The notes under the pieces were generated by a model. It did no database searches. It was not told where the DNA came from and saw nothing but the letters and a program-made list of their open reading frames with translations. Positions 34,323 to 42,141 of a stretch of 45,185 nucleotides of DNA are shown here, piece by piece. The stretch is from JBAYSY01 sp041675885. GTDB lineage: Bacteria; Pseudomonadota; Alphaproteobacteria; Rhodobacterales; Rhodobacteraceae. The stretch lies in the NCBI GenBank assembly GCA_041675885.1, contig JBAYSY010000025.1, forward strand, positions 1-45,185. The letters run 5' to 3'. Within the stretch, counting starts at the first letter, position 1. Every line of letters begins with the position of its first letter. A program made the translations under genes and the position numbers.

Positions 34323-35492
34323 TCAGTCCTCGCGGCGGGCAAGGGCGCCCGTCCGTATCAATGTCTCGATCCGTTCGGGGGCGACGCCCCAGTCGCGCAG
34401 CGCCTCGGGTCCGCCTTCGCCCGGCGCGCAGGGGGGCGCGGGCATGGCGGCGGGGGTGCGGCTGAAACGCGGCGCCGGGGCGGGCTGGGTCAGCCCGTCC
34501 ACGTCAACGAATGTGCCGCGCGCGGCGTGATGCGGGTGCGCCGGGGCGTCGGCCAGCGACAGAACCGGGGCGAAACAGGCGTCGGTGCCTTCCAGAGCCG
34601 CGCACCATTCGGCCCTTGTCCTTTCGGCGAAGCGCGCGGCCAGTTGCCGCCGCGCCTCGGGCCATGTTGCCCGGTCGGTCACGTCGGGGAAGTCGGCCGG
34701 GTCCAGGCCGATGCGGGCCAGCAGGTCGGTGCGGAACCTCGCCTCTATCGGCGCGACAGAAACATACTCTCCGTCTGCGCAGGCGTAGCTGTCGTAATGC
34801 GGAGCGCCGCCGTCGAGGATGTTTTCCCCGCGCCCGCCTTGCCATAGCCCGGCTGCCCACAAGCCCATCAGCGGCCCGGCCAGCAGCGCCGCCCCGTCGA
34901 TGATCGCGGCATCGACCACCTGTCCGGCGCCGCCCCGCCACACGTCGAGCAGCGCGCAGACCAGACCGAAGGCCATGACCAGACTGCCGCCCGCATAATC
35001 GCCCAGCAGGTTGAGGGGCGGCACCGGCGGCCCCCCTTCGCGCCCGATGGCGTCGAGCACGCCCGCGAGCGCGATATAGTTCAGGTCGTGCCCGGCGGAT
35101 TGCGCCAGCGGCCCCGTCTGCCCCCAGCCGGTCAACCGGCCATAGACCAGCGCCGGATTGACCGCATGGCAGTCGCCGGGGCCGAGGCCGAGCCGCTCCA
35201 TCACCCCGGGGCGGAAGCCCTCGACCAGCGCGTCGGCGCGGGCGATCAGGTCGAGCGCCGCCTCGACCCCCTCGGGCCGCTTGAGGTCGAGCGCGACCGA
35301 GCGCCGCCCCCGGGCGGCGATGTCGAACCGTGCGGGCCGCTCGATCCCCAGCCCCGAGGGGGCGGGCCGGTCGATGCGGATCACGTCGGCGCCCATGTCG
35401 GCCAGCATCATGCAGGCGAAGGGCGCAGGCCCTATTCCGGCCATTTCCACCACTTTCAGCCCGGCCAGCGGGCCTTGCCGCGCGTCACTCAT
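34323..35492 (-). CDS. CaiB/BaiF-family protein with alpha-methylacyl-CoA racemase residues
   Basis: A 389-residue family III CoA-transferase-fold protein. It has the two residues that act in alpha-methylacyl-CoA racemase: His135 in AGHDLNYIALAGVL and Asp165 in LLGDYAGGS (compare GHDINY and GDFGGG in characterised racemases). So it is more likely an epimerase of 2-methyl-branched acyl-CoAs than a CoA-transferase. That implies the operon handles an alpha-methyl compound. The ATG at 35492 overlaps by eight bases the end of the frameshifted CoA-hydrolase/transferase gene. Confidence 0.87.
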   Translation of the reverse strand: MSDARQGPLAGLKVVEMAGIGPAPFACMMLADMGADVIRIDRPAPSGLGIERPARFDIAARGRRSVALDLKRPEGVEAALDLIARADALVEGFRPGVMERLGLGPGDCHAVNPALVYGRLTGWGQTGPLAQSAGHDLNYIALAGVLDAIGREGGPPVPPLNLLGDYAGGSLVMAFGLVCALLDVWRGGAGQVVDAAIIDGAALLAGPLMGLWAAGLWQGGRGENILDGGAPHYDSYACADGEYVSVAPIEARFRTDLLARIGLDPADFPDVTDRATWPEARRQLAARFAERTRAEWCAALEGTDACFAPVLSLADAPAHPHHAARGTFVDVDGLTQPAPAPRFSRTPAAMPAPPCAPGEGGPEALRDWGVAPERIETLIRTGALARRED

Positions 35493-36758
35493 GCGCCGCC
35501 CTCCCGTGGTCGTGCCAGTGGCGGGAAAGATCCTCGCGGAACTCGGGCGCGGCGATCGCGATCATCCGTTCGGCCCGCTGCGACAGGGTGCAGCCGCGCA
35601 ACTCGGCCACGCCCCATTCGGTGACAACGGCGTCGGCATCGGCGCGGGGACAGGTCACGGTGGTCGCCTGCGGCACGATGCGCGACACCGCGCCGCCGCG
35701 CGCGGTCGAGGGGAGCGCGATGATCGCCCGCCCGCCGAAGCATTGGCGCCGCGCATGAAGTCCACCTGCCCGCCGACCCCGCCCACATAGCGGCCCCCGG
35801 CGGTCTCGGCATTGACCTGCCCGGTCAGATCGACCTCGACCGCCGAGTTGACGGCGCAGAACCGCGACAGCCCGGCCATGACCCCATGCGCATGGGTATG
35901 CGCGGGCGGCGCAAGCCGGAAGGACGGATTGTCGTGGGCGAAATCGCGCAGGCGGCGGGTGCCGACCAGCAGCCCGGCCACGCTGGTGCCGGTGTCGGTC
36001 TCCTTCCCGGCGTTGGTCAGCGCCCCCGCCTCGATCAGGTCGAGCACACCGTCGAACATCACCCCGGAATGCAGCCCCAGACCACGGTGCCCCGTCAGCC
36101 GCGCCGTCACCGCCTGCGGCAGCGCCCCCACCCCCAGTTGCAGCACCGCCCGGTCGGGGATCAGCCCGGCCACATGCCCGCCGATCGTCAGATCCACCGC
36201 ACCGGGCGCCGGGGCGGGCAGGTCGAGGGGCGCGGAGTCCGCCGGAACAAGGATATGTATCGGGATGTCACCGGGCCATTCCCCGCCGTGGCAGCGGGGC
36301 GCGTCGGGATTGATCTCGGCGATCACCAGCCGGGCGTGGCGGGCGGCCTCCAGCAGGTAGTCACGGGTAAACCCGAGGTTGTAGCCGCGCCCGCCCGGCC
36401 CCGGCGCAAGCTGGACCAAGATGCAATCGGCCCGCAGCGTGCCTTCGGCGAAGGCCCGGTTCAGCGCCGAATAGTGCATCGGCAGCACCGAAAGCCGCCC
36501 GAGCCGCGCCAGACCCGCCGCCTTGCCGATGGCGCCGTAGCTTTCGAACCCCAGCCCTCCATTCGGACTGGTGGGCGGCGCGGCGAAGCTGTCGGAACCC
36601 ACCATGCCGACGAAAACCGTGCAGCCCGGCGGCGGCGCGGCACGCATCAGCGCGCGGGTCAGGGTCAGCGGCTCGGCCCCCGCCTGACCGACGATGATCC
36701 GGTCGCCCGCCCGCAGCAGGGCGGCCAGATCGAGGTCGGCGGCGGTTACCTGCATCAT
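35485..36758 (-). pseudogene. Acetyl-CoA hydrolase/CoA-transferase family gene, frameshifted as sequenced
   Basis: The family matches 4-hydroxybutyrate/acetate CoA-transferases. Frame 1 from the ATG at 36758 runs through about residue 340 (GAVDLTIGGHVAGLIPDRAV, GGVGGQVDFMRGAN) and then turns into an Arg/Ser-rich false tail ending at 35655. The true C-terminus continues in another frame: GGRAIIALPSTARGGAVSRI then VTEWGVAELRGCTLSQRAER and the stop at 35485. The break is in the G/C-rich tract around 35735-35750. One missing G, or loss of one GGGC unit, explains it; total length 1274 is one short of 1275 (424 residues). Role if intact: moving CoA between an acyl-CoA and the imported acid. Confidence 0.85.
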
Positions 36759-36767
36759 CCCCCGCCC

Positions 36768-37934
36768 TCAGTAGGATTTCGGCAGGCCGAGAACCCTCTC
36801 GGCGATGAACGACAGCGCAAGCTGCGGGCTGACCGGCGCGATCCGGGGGATCATCACCTCGCGCAGGTAGCGTTCCACATGGAATTCCCGCGCATAGCCG
36901 AAGCCGCCATGGGTCATCACCGCGGTCTCGCAGGCGTGGAACCCGGCCTCGCCCGCCAAGTATTTCGCGGCATTGGCCGCCGCCCCCGCAGGCTGGCCGT
37001 TGTCGTATTGCCAGGCGGCCGAAAGCACCATCAGCCAGGCGGCCTCCAGCTCGGCCCAGCATTTCGCCAGCGGGTGCTGGATCGCCTGGTTCTGGCCGAT
37101 GGGGCGGTTGAAGACGATGCGTTCCTGCGCGTAGCGCGCGGCGCGGGTGATCGCGGCCATGCCGAGGCCCACCGCCTCGGCCGCGATCAGGATGCGTTCG
37201 GGGTTCATCCCGTGCAGGATATATTCGAAGCCGCGCCCTTCCTCGCCGATCAGGTCGGCCTCGGGGATCTCGAAATCCTCGAAGAACAGCTCGTTCGAAT
37301 CGACCGCCTTGCGGCCCATCTTGTCGATCTCGCGCACCTTGATGCGGTCGCGGTCGAAGGGGGTGTAGAACAGGCTGAGCCCGTGGGTGGGCTTCTTCAC
37401 CTCGTCAAGCGGGGTGGTGCGCGCCAGCAGCAGGATATTGTCGGCCACCTGCGCGGTCGAGATCCAGATCTTCTGCCCGTTCACCACATAGCGGTCGCCG
37501 CGCCTTTCGGCCCTGAGCTTGAGTTGCGTGGTGTTGAGGCCGGTATTCGGTTCCGTCACGGCGAAACACGCCTTTGCCTTCCCCGCCGCCATGGGGCGGA
37601 TCATGCGTTGCCGCTGTTCCTCGGTGCCGTAGACCGCAACCGGATTGAGACCGAAGATATTGATATGCACCGCCGAGGCGCCCGAAAGCCCGGCGCCGGA
37701 TTCCGCGATGGTGCGCATCATGATCGCCGCTTCGGTGATGCCCAGCCCGGCGCCGCCGCAGGATTCCGCGGTGCAGATGCCCAGCCAGCCCTCACGCGCC
37801 AGCGCATCATAGAAATCATGCGGAAAACCGCCCTCGCGGTCGCGCTTCAGCCAGTAGGCGTCGTCGAAACCGGCGCAGATGCGGGCGATCGCGTCGCGGA
37901 TCGCCTGTTGTTCCTCGCTCAGACCGAAGTCCAT
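36768..37934 (-). CDS. Acyl-CoA dehydrogenase
   Basis: A 388-residue FAD flavoenzyme. It shows CFAVTEPNTGLNTTQL (about 123-138), KIWISTAQVADN, and the C-terminal HGGFGYAREFHVERYLRE. The usual catalytic Glu of short/medium-chain enzymes (IYEGTSE) is replaced by IAPVSPQ at about 365-371. Glu246 in MNPERI on the preceding helix sits where isovaleryl- and long-chain-type enzymes keep theirs, so activity is still expected, probably on a branched substrate. Second gene of the operon, 23 bases after the first CaiB gene; the ribosome site GGGAGGAACGGG precedes the ATG. Electrons would go to ETF. Confidence 0.92.
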   Translation of the reverse strand: MDFGLSEEQQAIRDAIARICAGFDDAYWLKRDREGGFPHDFYDALAREGWLGICTAESCGGAGLGITEAAIMMRTIAESGAGLSGASAVHINIFGLNPVAVYGTEEQRQRMIRPMAAGKAKACFAVTEPNTGLNTTQLKLRAERRGDRYVVNGQKIWISTAQVADNILLLARTTPLDEVKKPTHGLSLFYTPFDRDRIKVREIDKMGRKAVDSNELFFEDFEIPEADLIGEEGRGFEYILHGMNPERILIAAEAVGLGMAAITRAARYAQERIVFNRPIGQNQAIQHPLAKCWAELEAAWLMVLSAAWQYDNGQPAGAAANAAKYLAGEAGFHACETAVMTHGGFGYAREFHVERYLREVMIPRIAPVSPQLALSFIAERVLGLPKSY

Positions 37935-37957
37935 CCCGTTCCTCCCTCGGGTTCCGT

Positions 37958-39172
37958 TCAGACCGCACCATTCGCAGCCGGGCCGCCCAGAACGCCCCGG
38001 GCGCGCAGGTCGGCGATTTCCTCGGCGGAGAAACCCGCCTCCTCAAGAACTTCCACGCTGTGCTCTCCCTGACGCGGAGCAAGGCGGCCGGGCTCGGCGG
38101 CGCTGCGCGACCAGGTGGCGGGCACGGCCATGGAGCGGATCGCGCCTTCGGTCGGATGCTCGACCTGCCGGAAGAAGCCGGTGGCCTGCAAATGCGGGTC
38201 GTTCAGCATCCCCTGAAAGTCGTGCATCGGCATGGCGGGCACATCGGCATCCTCCAGCAGCGCCAGCCATTCGGCGCTGCTGCGGGTCAGGAAGATGCGC
38301 GACAATTCGGCGTAGACCTCATCGATATGCGCCATGCGGGAAACGAAGTTGCGGAACCTGGGATCGGCCGCCGGCATCTCGGGCCGGCCGATGGCGGCAA
38401 AGAACCGTTCCCAGTGGGAGTCGGTATAGACCAGCGCGCAGATATGGCCGTCACTGGTGCGATAGGGCCGCCGCTCGGGCGAAAGCTGACGCGCATAGCC
38501 CCCGGCATCCAGCGGAGGATCGAAGGTAAGCCCGCCCAGATGATCGCCCAGAACGAAACTGGCCATGGTCTCGAACATGGGGACATCGACCCGCTGGCCC
38601 TGCCCACTGCGGTCGCGCTCGATGATCGAGGCAAGGATCGCCCCCACCGCCACCAGCCCGACGATGCGGTCGGCGATGGCCGAGGGCACGTAGCGCGGCT
38701 GGCCTTCGTTCACCCGTGAGAACAGGTAGGGAATGCCCGCGCCGCCCTGGATCAGATCGTCATAGGCCGGGCGGTCGGCATAGGGGCCGGTCTGGCCGTA
38801 ACCGAACATGCCCGCATAGACGATGCGCGGATTGACCGCCGCCACCTCCTCGTAGGACAGGCCCAGCCGCTTCATCGCCCGCGCCCGCACGTTGTAGACC
38901 AGCACATCCGCGCCTTCGCAAAGCCGCAGCAGCGCCGCCCGCCCCTCGGGCCGCTTGAGGTCGAGGGTAACCGAGCGTTTCGAGCGGTTGGCGTTGAGGA
39001 ACAGCGGCCCCATCCCCTCGTTCCGCGCCGGGCCGATCTTGCGGACAAGATCGCCTTCGGGCGCCTCGATCTTGATCACGTCGGCACCGAAATCGCCCAG
39101 CATCTGGGTGGCATAGGGCCCCATCAGGACCGAGGTCATGTCGATGATGCGGATCCCGCGCAGCGGCCCCAT
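37958..39172 (-). CDS. Family III (CaiB/BaiF) CoA-transferase
   Basis: A 404-residue protein starting MGPLRGIRIIDMTSVLMGPY. The catalytic Asp expected near 169 is present as Asp168 in SAIADRIVGL, so a genuine CoA-transferase rather than a racemase is likely. Other family marks: GADVIKIEAPEGD, GQTGPYADRPAYDD. First gene of the operon, directly downstream of the inverted-repeat operator facing iclR. It probably attaches CoA (from succinyl-CoA or another donor) to the acid brought in by the TRAP transporter. Confidence 0.92.
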   Translation of the reverse strand: MGPLRGIRIIDMTSVLMGPYATQMLGDFGADVIKIEAPEGDLVRKIGPARNEGMGPLFLNANRSKRSVTLDLKRPEGRAALLRLCEGADVLVYNVRARAMKRLGLSYEEVAAVNPRIVYAGMFGYGQTGPYADRPAYDDLIQGGAGIPYLFSRVNEGQPRYVPSAIADRIVGLVAVGAILASIIERDRSGQGQRVDVPMFETMASFVLGDHLGGLTFDPPLDAGGYARQLSPERRPYRTSDGHICALVYTDSHWERFFAAIGRPEMPAADPRFRNFVSRMAHIDEVYAELSRIFLTRSSAEWLALLEDADVPAMPMHDFQGMLNDPHLQATGFFRQVEHPTEGAIRSMAVPATWSRSAAEPGRLAPRQGEHSVEVLEEAGFSAEEIADLRARGVLGGPAANGAV

Positions 39173-39207
39173 ATGTATCCCCCCTGCACCCGGCTGCGGG
39201 CGCCCCT

Positions 39208-39256
39208 CAATCTGTCCACATATATGTACATGAACATCTTATATGTGGACAGATTG
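39208..39256. promoter_or_regulatory. Large inverted-repeat operator between iclR-type gene and the catabolic operon
   Basis: Perfect 17-bp arms, CAATCTGTCCACATATA (39208-39224) and TATATGTGGACAGATTG (39240-39256), enclose 15 bases that contain TGTACA and GAACATC. It lies 36 bp from the CoA-transferase start (minus strand) and 190 bp from the IclR-family start (plus strand), in otherwise AT-richer intergenic DNA. IclR-type regulators bind palindromes as dimers of dimers. The repeat is seen directly; assignment to the neighbouring regulator is inference from position. Confidence 0.8.
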
Positions 39257-39445
39257 CGAGTCCCGGAATAAGCTGTCAAGCGTCAAGATGCTAAAACCCC
39301 GCAAGAAATTGATATCTTTCCATTCTTTGCCGGGCTATCGTTCCTGGTAGTGGGCACGCGGTTCATGATCATGGACAATACGCCGTGAAGCGCCTAGGAT
39401 TCGCCGGTCCGTAACGGGCGTGAACGACACGGAAAGGAGAACAGG

Positions 39446-40237
39446 ATGCTGGTCAAACAGGCGGCGAATGTGCTCGACCTGCTCGAATTCTTCGCCGAGC
39501 GAAGGAAGGCCGCCAGCCTGGCCGAGGTCGCGCAGCATTTCGGCTGGCCACGATCCAGCACGTTCAACCTGCTCTCCACCCTGGTCGCGCGCGGTTTCCT
39601 CTATGAGCCAGAGGCCCGCGGCAGGTTCTACCCGACGCCGCGCTGGCTGATGCTGGCGCAGGAAGTGACAGCGGCGGAACCGGTACCCGAGGCGCTGTCG
39701 AACCTGTTGCGCCACCTTGTCGAGAAGACCGACGAAACCGCCTGGATCGCCGCGCCCAGCGGGCAATACGCGGTGTTCCTGGAGGTGATCGAATCAAGCG
39801 CCTCGCTGCGTTATACCGCCAAGGTCGGCACGCGGGTGCCGCTTCATGCCACCGCGACCGGGCAGGCGATCATCAGCCAGCTTCCCCCGGCGCAACAGGC
39901 CACGCTGCTGCGCAAGGCGGTGTTCACCCGCTACGGCACCGGCACGCCGATGAGCATCGAGGAGGTCCAGACCAGCATCCGCCAGTCGCTGAACCGCGGC
40001 TGGTTCGTCAGTTCCTCGGCCTTCACCCCGGACCTCGGCGGGATCGGCGTGCCGGTGGTGCTGGACGGAAGAGTGTTCGCGGTGACCGTCGCCGGGCCCT
40101 GGTATCGGGTGGGCGAGCGGCTGGACGAGTTCGCGCATCTGATGCACGCGGCGCTGGCGCTGCATCTGGGGCCGGACTACGTGGCGAAGGAAATCAGGGG
40201 GCTGCGGCCGCTGCCGGTGGCGGGCGGGACGGCCTGA
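39446..40237 (+). CDS. IclR-family transcriptional regulator
   Basis: A 263-residue regulator with an N-terminal winged helix-turn-helix (about 5-65: VLDLLEFFAERRKAASLAEV, then STFNLLSTLVARGFLYE) and a C-terminal GAF-like effector domain (about 80-250) with the typical PLHATATGQAIISQLPPAQ block (LHATATGQAI). It begins after a GGAAAGGAG ribosome site and is divergent from the CoA-transferase operon. Likely senses an acid or CoA pathway intermediate and controls the operon through the inverted repeat at 39208-39256. Confidence 0.93.
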   Translation: MLVKQAANVLDLLEFFAERRKAASLAEVAQHFGWPRSSTFNLLSTLVARGFLYEPEARGRFYPTPRWLMLAQEVTAAEPVPEALSNLLRHLVEKTDETAWIAAPSGQYAVFLEVIESSASLRYTAKVGTRVPLHATATGQAIISQLPPAQQATLLRKAVFTRYGTGTPMSIEEVQTSIRQSLNRGWFVSSSAFTPDLGGIGVPVVLDGRVFAVTVAGPWYRVGERLDEFAHLMHAALALHLGPDYVAKEIRGLRPLPVAGGTA

Positions 40238-40298
40238 CGTTCGGGCTTCGCCGATCAGTCACGCAAAACATGAGACAGGCGCCCGGCCGGGGGTGGGT

Positions 40299-40316
40299 GG
40301 TGCGCTGAAGCGCACC
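40299..40316 (+). terminator. Hairpin downstream of the IclR-family gene
   Basis: A perfect 7-bp stem GGTGCGC/GCGCACC with TGAA tetraloop, 60 bases after the regulator stop. GC-rich bases follow, so termination would not be classical Rho-independent. Confidence 0.35.
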
Positions 40317-40355
40317 CTGCGGGGTAGTGTGCGGCCTGGGCCGTCTTCCCCCTTT

Positions 40356-40392
40356 GCCCGGAATCAAGGCGCGGCACGCGCCGCCGGGCAGC
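40356..40392 (-). repeat. Partial repeat B segment in inverted orientation
   Basis: These 37 bases are the reverse complement of 43635-43671 with a single mismatch, including GCCCGGAATCAAGGCGCGGC. The match ends sharply on both sides. Located between the IclR-family gene and ilvA, both plus strand. It can fold through GCGCGGC...GCCGCCGGGC-type pairing. Confidence 0.8.
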
Positions 40393-40445
40393 GCCCGCTG
40401 AACTGACGCTTGCATTTCCGCCGCCGCGGCGCCAAGGGGGAAGGC

Positions 40446-41687
40446 ATGTTCACCGATGACGCCCGCACCGCCACCCGCGCCCTGCGCGGCCTGTTCCCGC
40501 CCACGCCCTTGCTGCGCAACGACCACCTGTCGCAGCGCCACGGCGCCGATATCTGGCTGAAGCGCGAGGACGTGACCCCCGTGCGCTCCTACAAGCTGCG
40601 CGGGGCGTTCAACGCCATGCGCAAGCTGCTGGCGGCGCGGCCCGGGATGCAGCGTTTCGTCTGCGCCAGCGCCGGGAACCACGCGCAGGGGGTGGCCTAT
40701 GCCTGCCGCCATTTCGGCGTCTCCGGCGTGGTGTTCATGCCGGTCACCACGCCGCAACAAAAGATCGACAAGACCCGCATCTTCGGCAACGGCGCGGTCG
40801 AGATCGTGCTGACCGGCGATTATTTCGACCAGACCCTTGCCGCCGCACAGGAATATTGCGCGCGCGAGGGGGCGCATTTCCTGTCGCCCTTCGACAACGC
40901 GGACGTGATCGAGGGGCAGGCCAGCGTGGCGGTGGAGATCCTCGACCAGCTCGGGCACGCGCCCGACCTCGTGGTGCTGCCGGTGGGGGGCGGCGGACTT
41001 GCATCCGGCACCGTCCGCTATCTGTCCGCCGCCGCCCCGGCCACCGGCCTGCGTTTCGTCGAACCCGAGGGGGGCGCAAGCCTTGCCGCCGCGATCACGG
41101 CCGGGCGGCCGGTCACGCTGCCGCAGGTCAACAGTTTCGTCGATGGCGCGGCGGTGGCGCGGGTGGGCGACCTGACCTTCCAGACCCTGCGCGACATCGA
41201 CCCCGCCAGCCTCTACCGCGCCCCCGAGGACCGGATCTGCGTGACCATGCTGGAGATGCTGAACGTCGAGGGCATCGTTCTGGAACCGGCCGGGGCGCTT
41301 TCGGTCGATGTGCTGCCGGACCTCGGCGCCGAGTTGCGCGGCCGCACCGTGGTCTGCGTCACCTCGGGCGGGAACTTCGACTTCGAGCGGCTGCCCGAGG
41401 TCAAGGAACGCGCCCAGCGCTATTCGGGCATCAAGAAATACCTGATCCTGCGCATGCCGCAGCGCCCCGGCGCATTGCGCGATTTCCTGGAACTGCTCGG
41501 CCCCGAGGACGATATCGCCCGCTTCGAGTATCTGAAGAAATCGGCGCGCAACTTCGGCTCGGTCCTGATCGGGATCGAGACCAAGCGGCCCGAGAACTTC
41601 ACCGCGCTCTTCGCCCGGCTGGACGCCGCCGCCTTCCCATGGCGCGACATCACCAATGACGAGACGCTGGCCGATGTGCTGATCTAA
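40446..41687 (+). CDS. ilvA: Threonine dehydratase (threonine ammonia-lyase)
   Basis: A 413-residue PLP enzyme deaminating threonine to 2-oxobutyrate, first step of isoleucine synthesis or threonine catabolism. PLP Lys50 is in VRSYKLRGA, substrate loop SAGNHAQGVAYAC (residues about 78-90), glycine-rich phosphate loop PVGGGGLASG, and a C-terminal ACT-like regulatory domain from about 325 (YLILRMPQRPGALRDFLELL, as RMPQRPGALRDFLE). The length fits the short IlvA form with one ACT-like domain. The ATG at 40446 has AAGGGGGAAG upstream. Its stop overlaps the end of the convergent Hpt gene by four bases. Confidence 0.92.
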   Translation: MFTDDARTATRALRGLFPPTPLLRNDHLSQRHGADIWLKREDVTPVRSYKLRGAFNAMRKLLAARPGMQRFVCASAGNHAQGVAYACRHFGVSGVVFMPVTTPQQKIDKTRIFGNGAVEIVLTGDYFDQTLAAAQEYCAREGAHFLSPFDNADVIEGQASVAVEILDQLGHAPDLVVLPVGGGGLASGTVRYLSAAAPATGLRFVEPEGGASLAAAITAGRPVTLPQVNSFVDGAAVARVGDLTFQTLRDIDPASLYRAPEDRICVTMLEMLNVEGIVLEPAGALSVDVLPDLGAELRGRTVVCVTSGGNFDFERLPEVKERAQRYSGIKKYLILRMPQRPGALRDFLELLGPEDDIARFEYLKKSARNFGSVLIGIETKRPENFTALFARLDAAAFPWRDITNDETLADVLI

Positions 41688-42001
41688 CCGCCCTCCTCGA
41701 AAGCCTGTCGCGAGGCGGCGAACAGCGCCGCCAGCCGGTCCGCGTCCACCGCGCCCGGCTGCCCGGCGGCGATACGGTCTTCGCCCCCGGCGCAGAGACC
41801 GGCGAGCGCCGCGAAGCCCAGATTGAGTGCGCATCCCTTGAGGAAATGCAGCTCCTCCGCCTGCCGTGCGGGTGTGGCGGCGGCGCGCAGGCGGGTGATC
41901 GACTCATCCGCCTCTTCCATGAACAGCGCCACGACTTCGGCAAGGTCTTCCTCGCCGATTTCGGCGCGCAGCGTGGCGATACGGTCGCGGTCGATCATCA
42001 T
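41684..42001 (-). CDS. Stand-alone Hpt-domain phosphotransfer protein
   Basis: A 105-residue cytoplasmic protein consisting of a single four-helix Hpt domain. The phosphorylatable His52 is in LHFLKGCALNLGF, matching HxLKGxxxxxG. Start at 42001 (ATGATG, second ATG equally possible) follows GGGGGAA; a 30-residue Pro-rich extension is unlikely. It is divergent from the REC-PP2C gene with 140 bp between, so the two probably form a phosphorelay step: a hybrid kinase passing phosphate via this Hpt to the receiver of the phosphatase. Confidence 0.85.
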   Translation of the reverse strand: MMIDRDRIATLRAEIGEEDLAEVVALFMEEADESITRLRAAATPARQAEELHFLKGCALNLGFAALAGLCAGGEDRIAAGQPGAVDADRLAALFAASRQAFEEGG

Positions 42002-42141
42002 TTCCCCCGGTGGTTTCGCCGAGCCTGCGGCACCGGGGGTTAACGGCGGATAAGCGGCAGGCGGCGGAATACGCGGGATTTTAGCATTCACTTCCGGTTA
42101 GGGAATCGGCCCGATACTGCGCATCGTTTCGGGTTTCGGGG

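Noticed and set aside
40238..40445. Threonine-operon style attenuator or riboswitch before ilvA
   Set aside because: No leader peptide rich in Thr or Ile codons and no known riboswitch core was seen; the gap holds a hairpin and an inverted repeat B fragment.
42102..42128. EcfG-like general-stress promoter (GGAAT, 18 bases, CGTT) upstream of the REC-PP2C gene
   Set aside because: The -35 differs from GGAAC and the spacing is 18 rather than 16-17; not strong enough to annotate although the gene's stress-type output makes it tempting.
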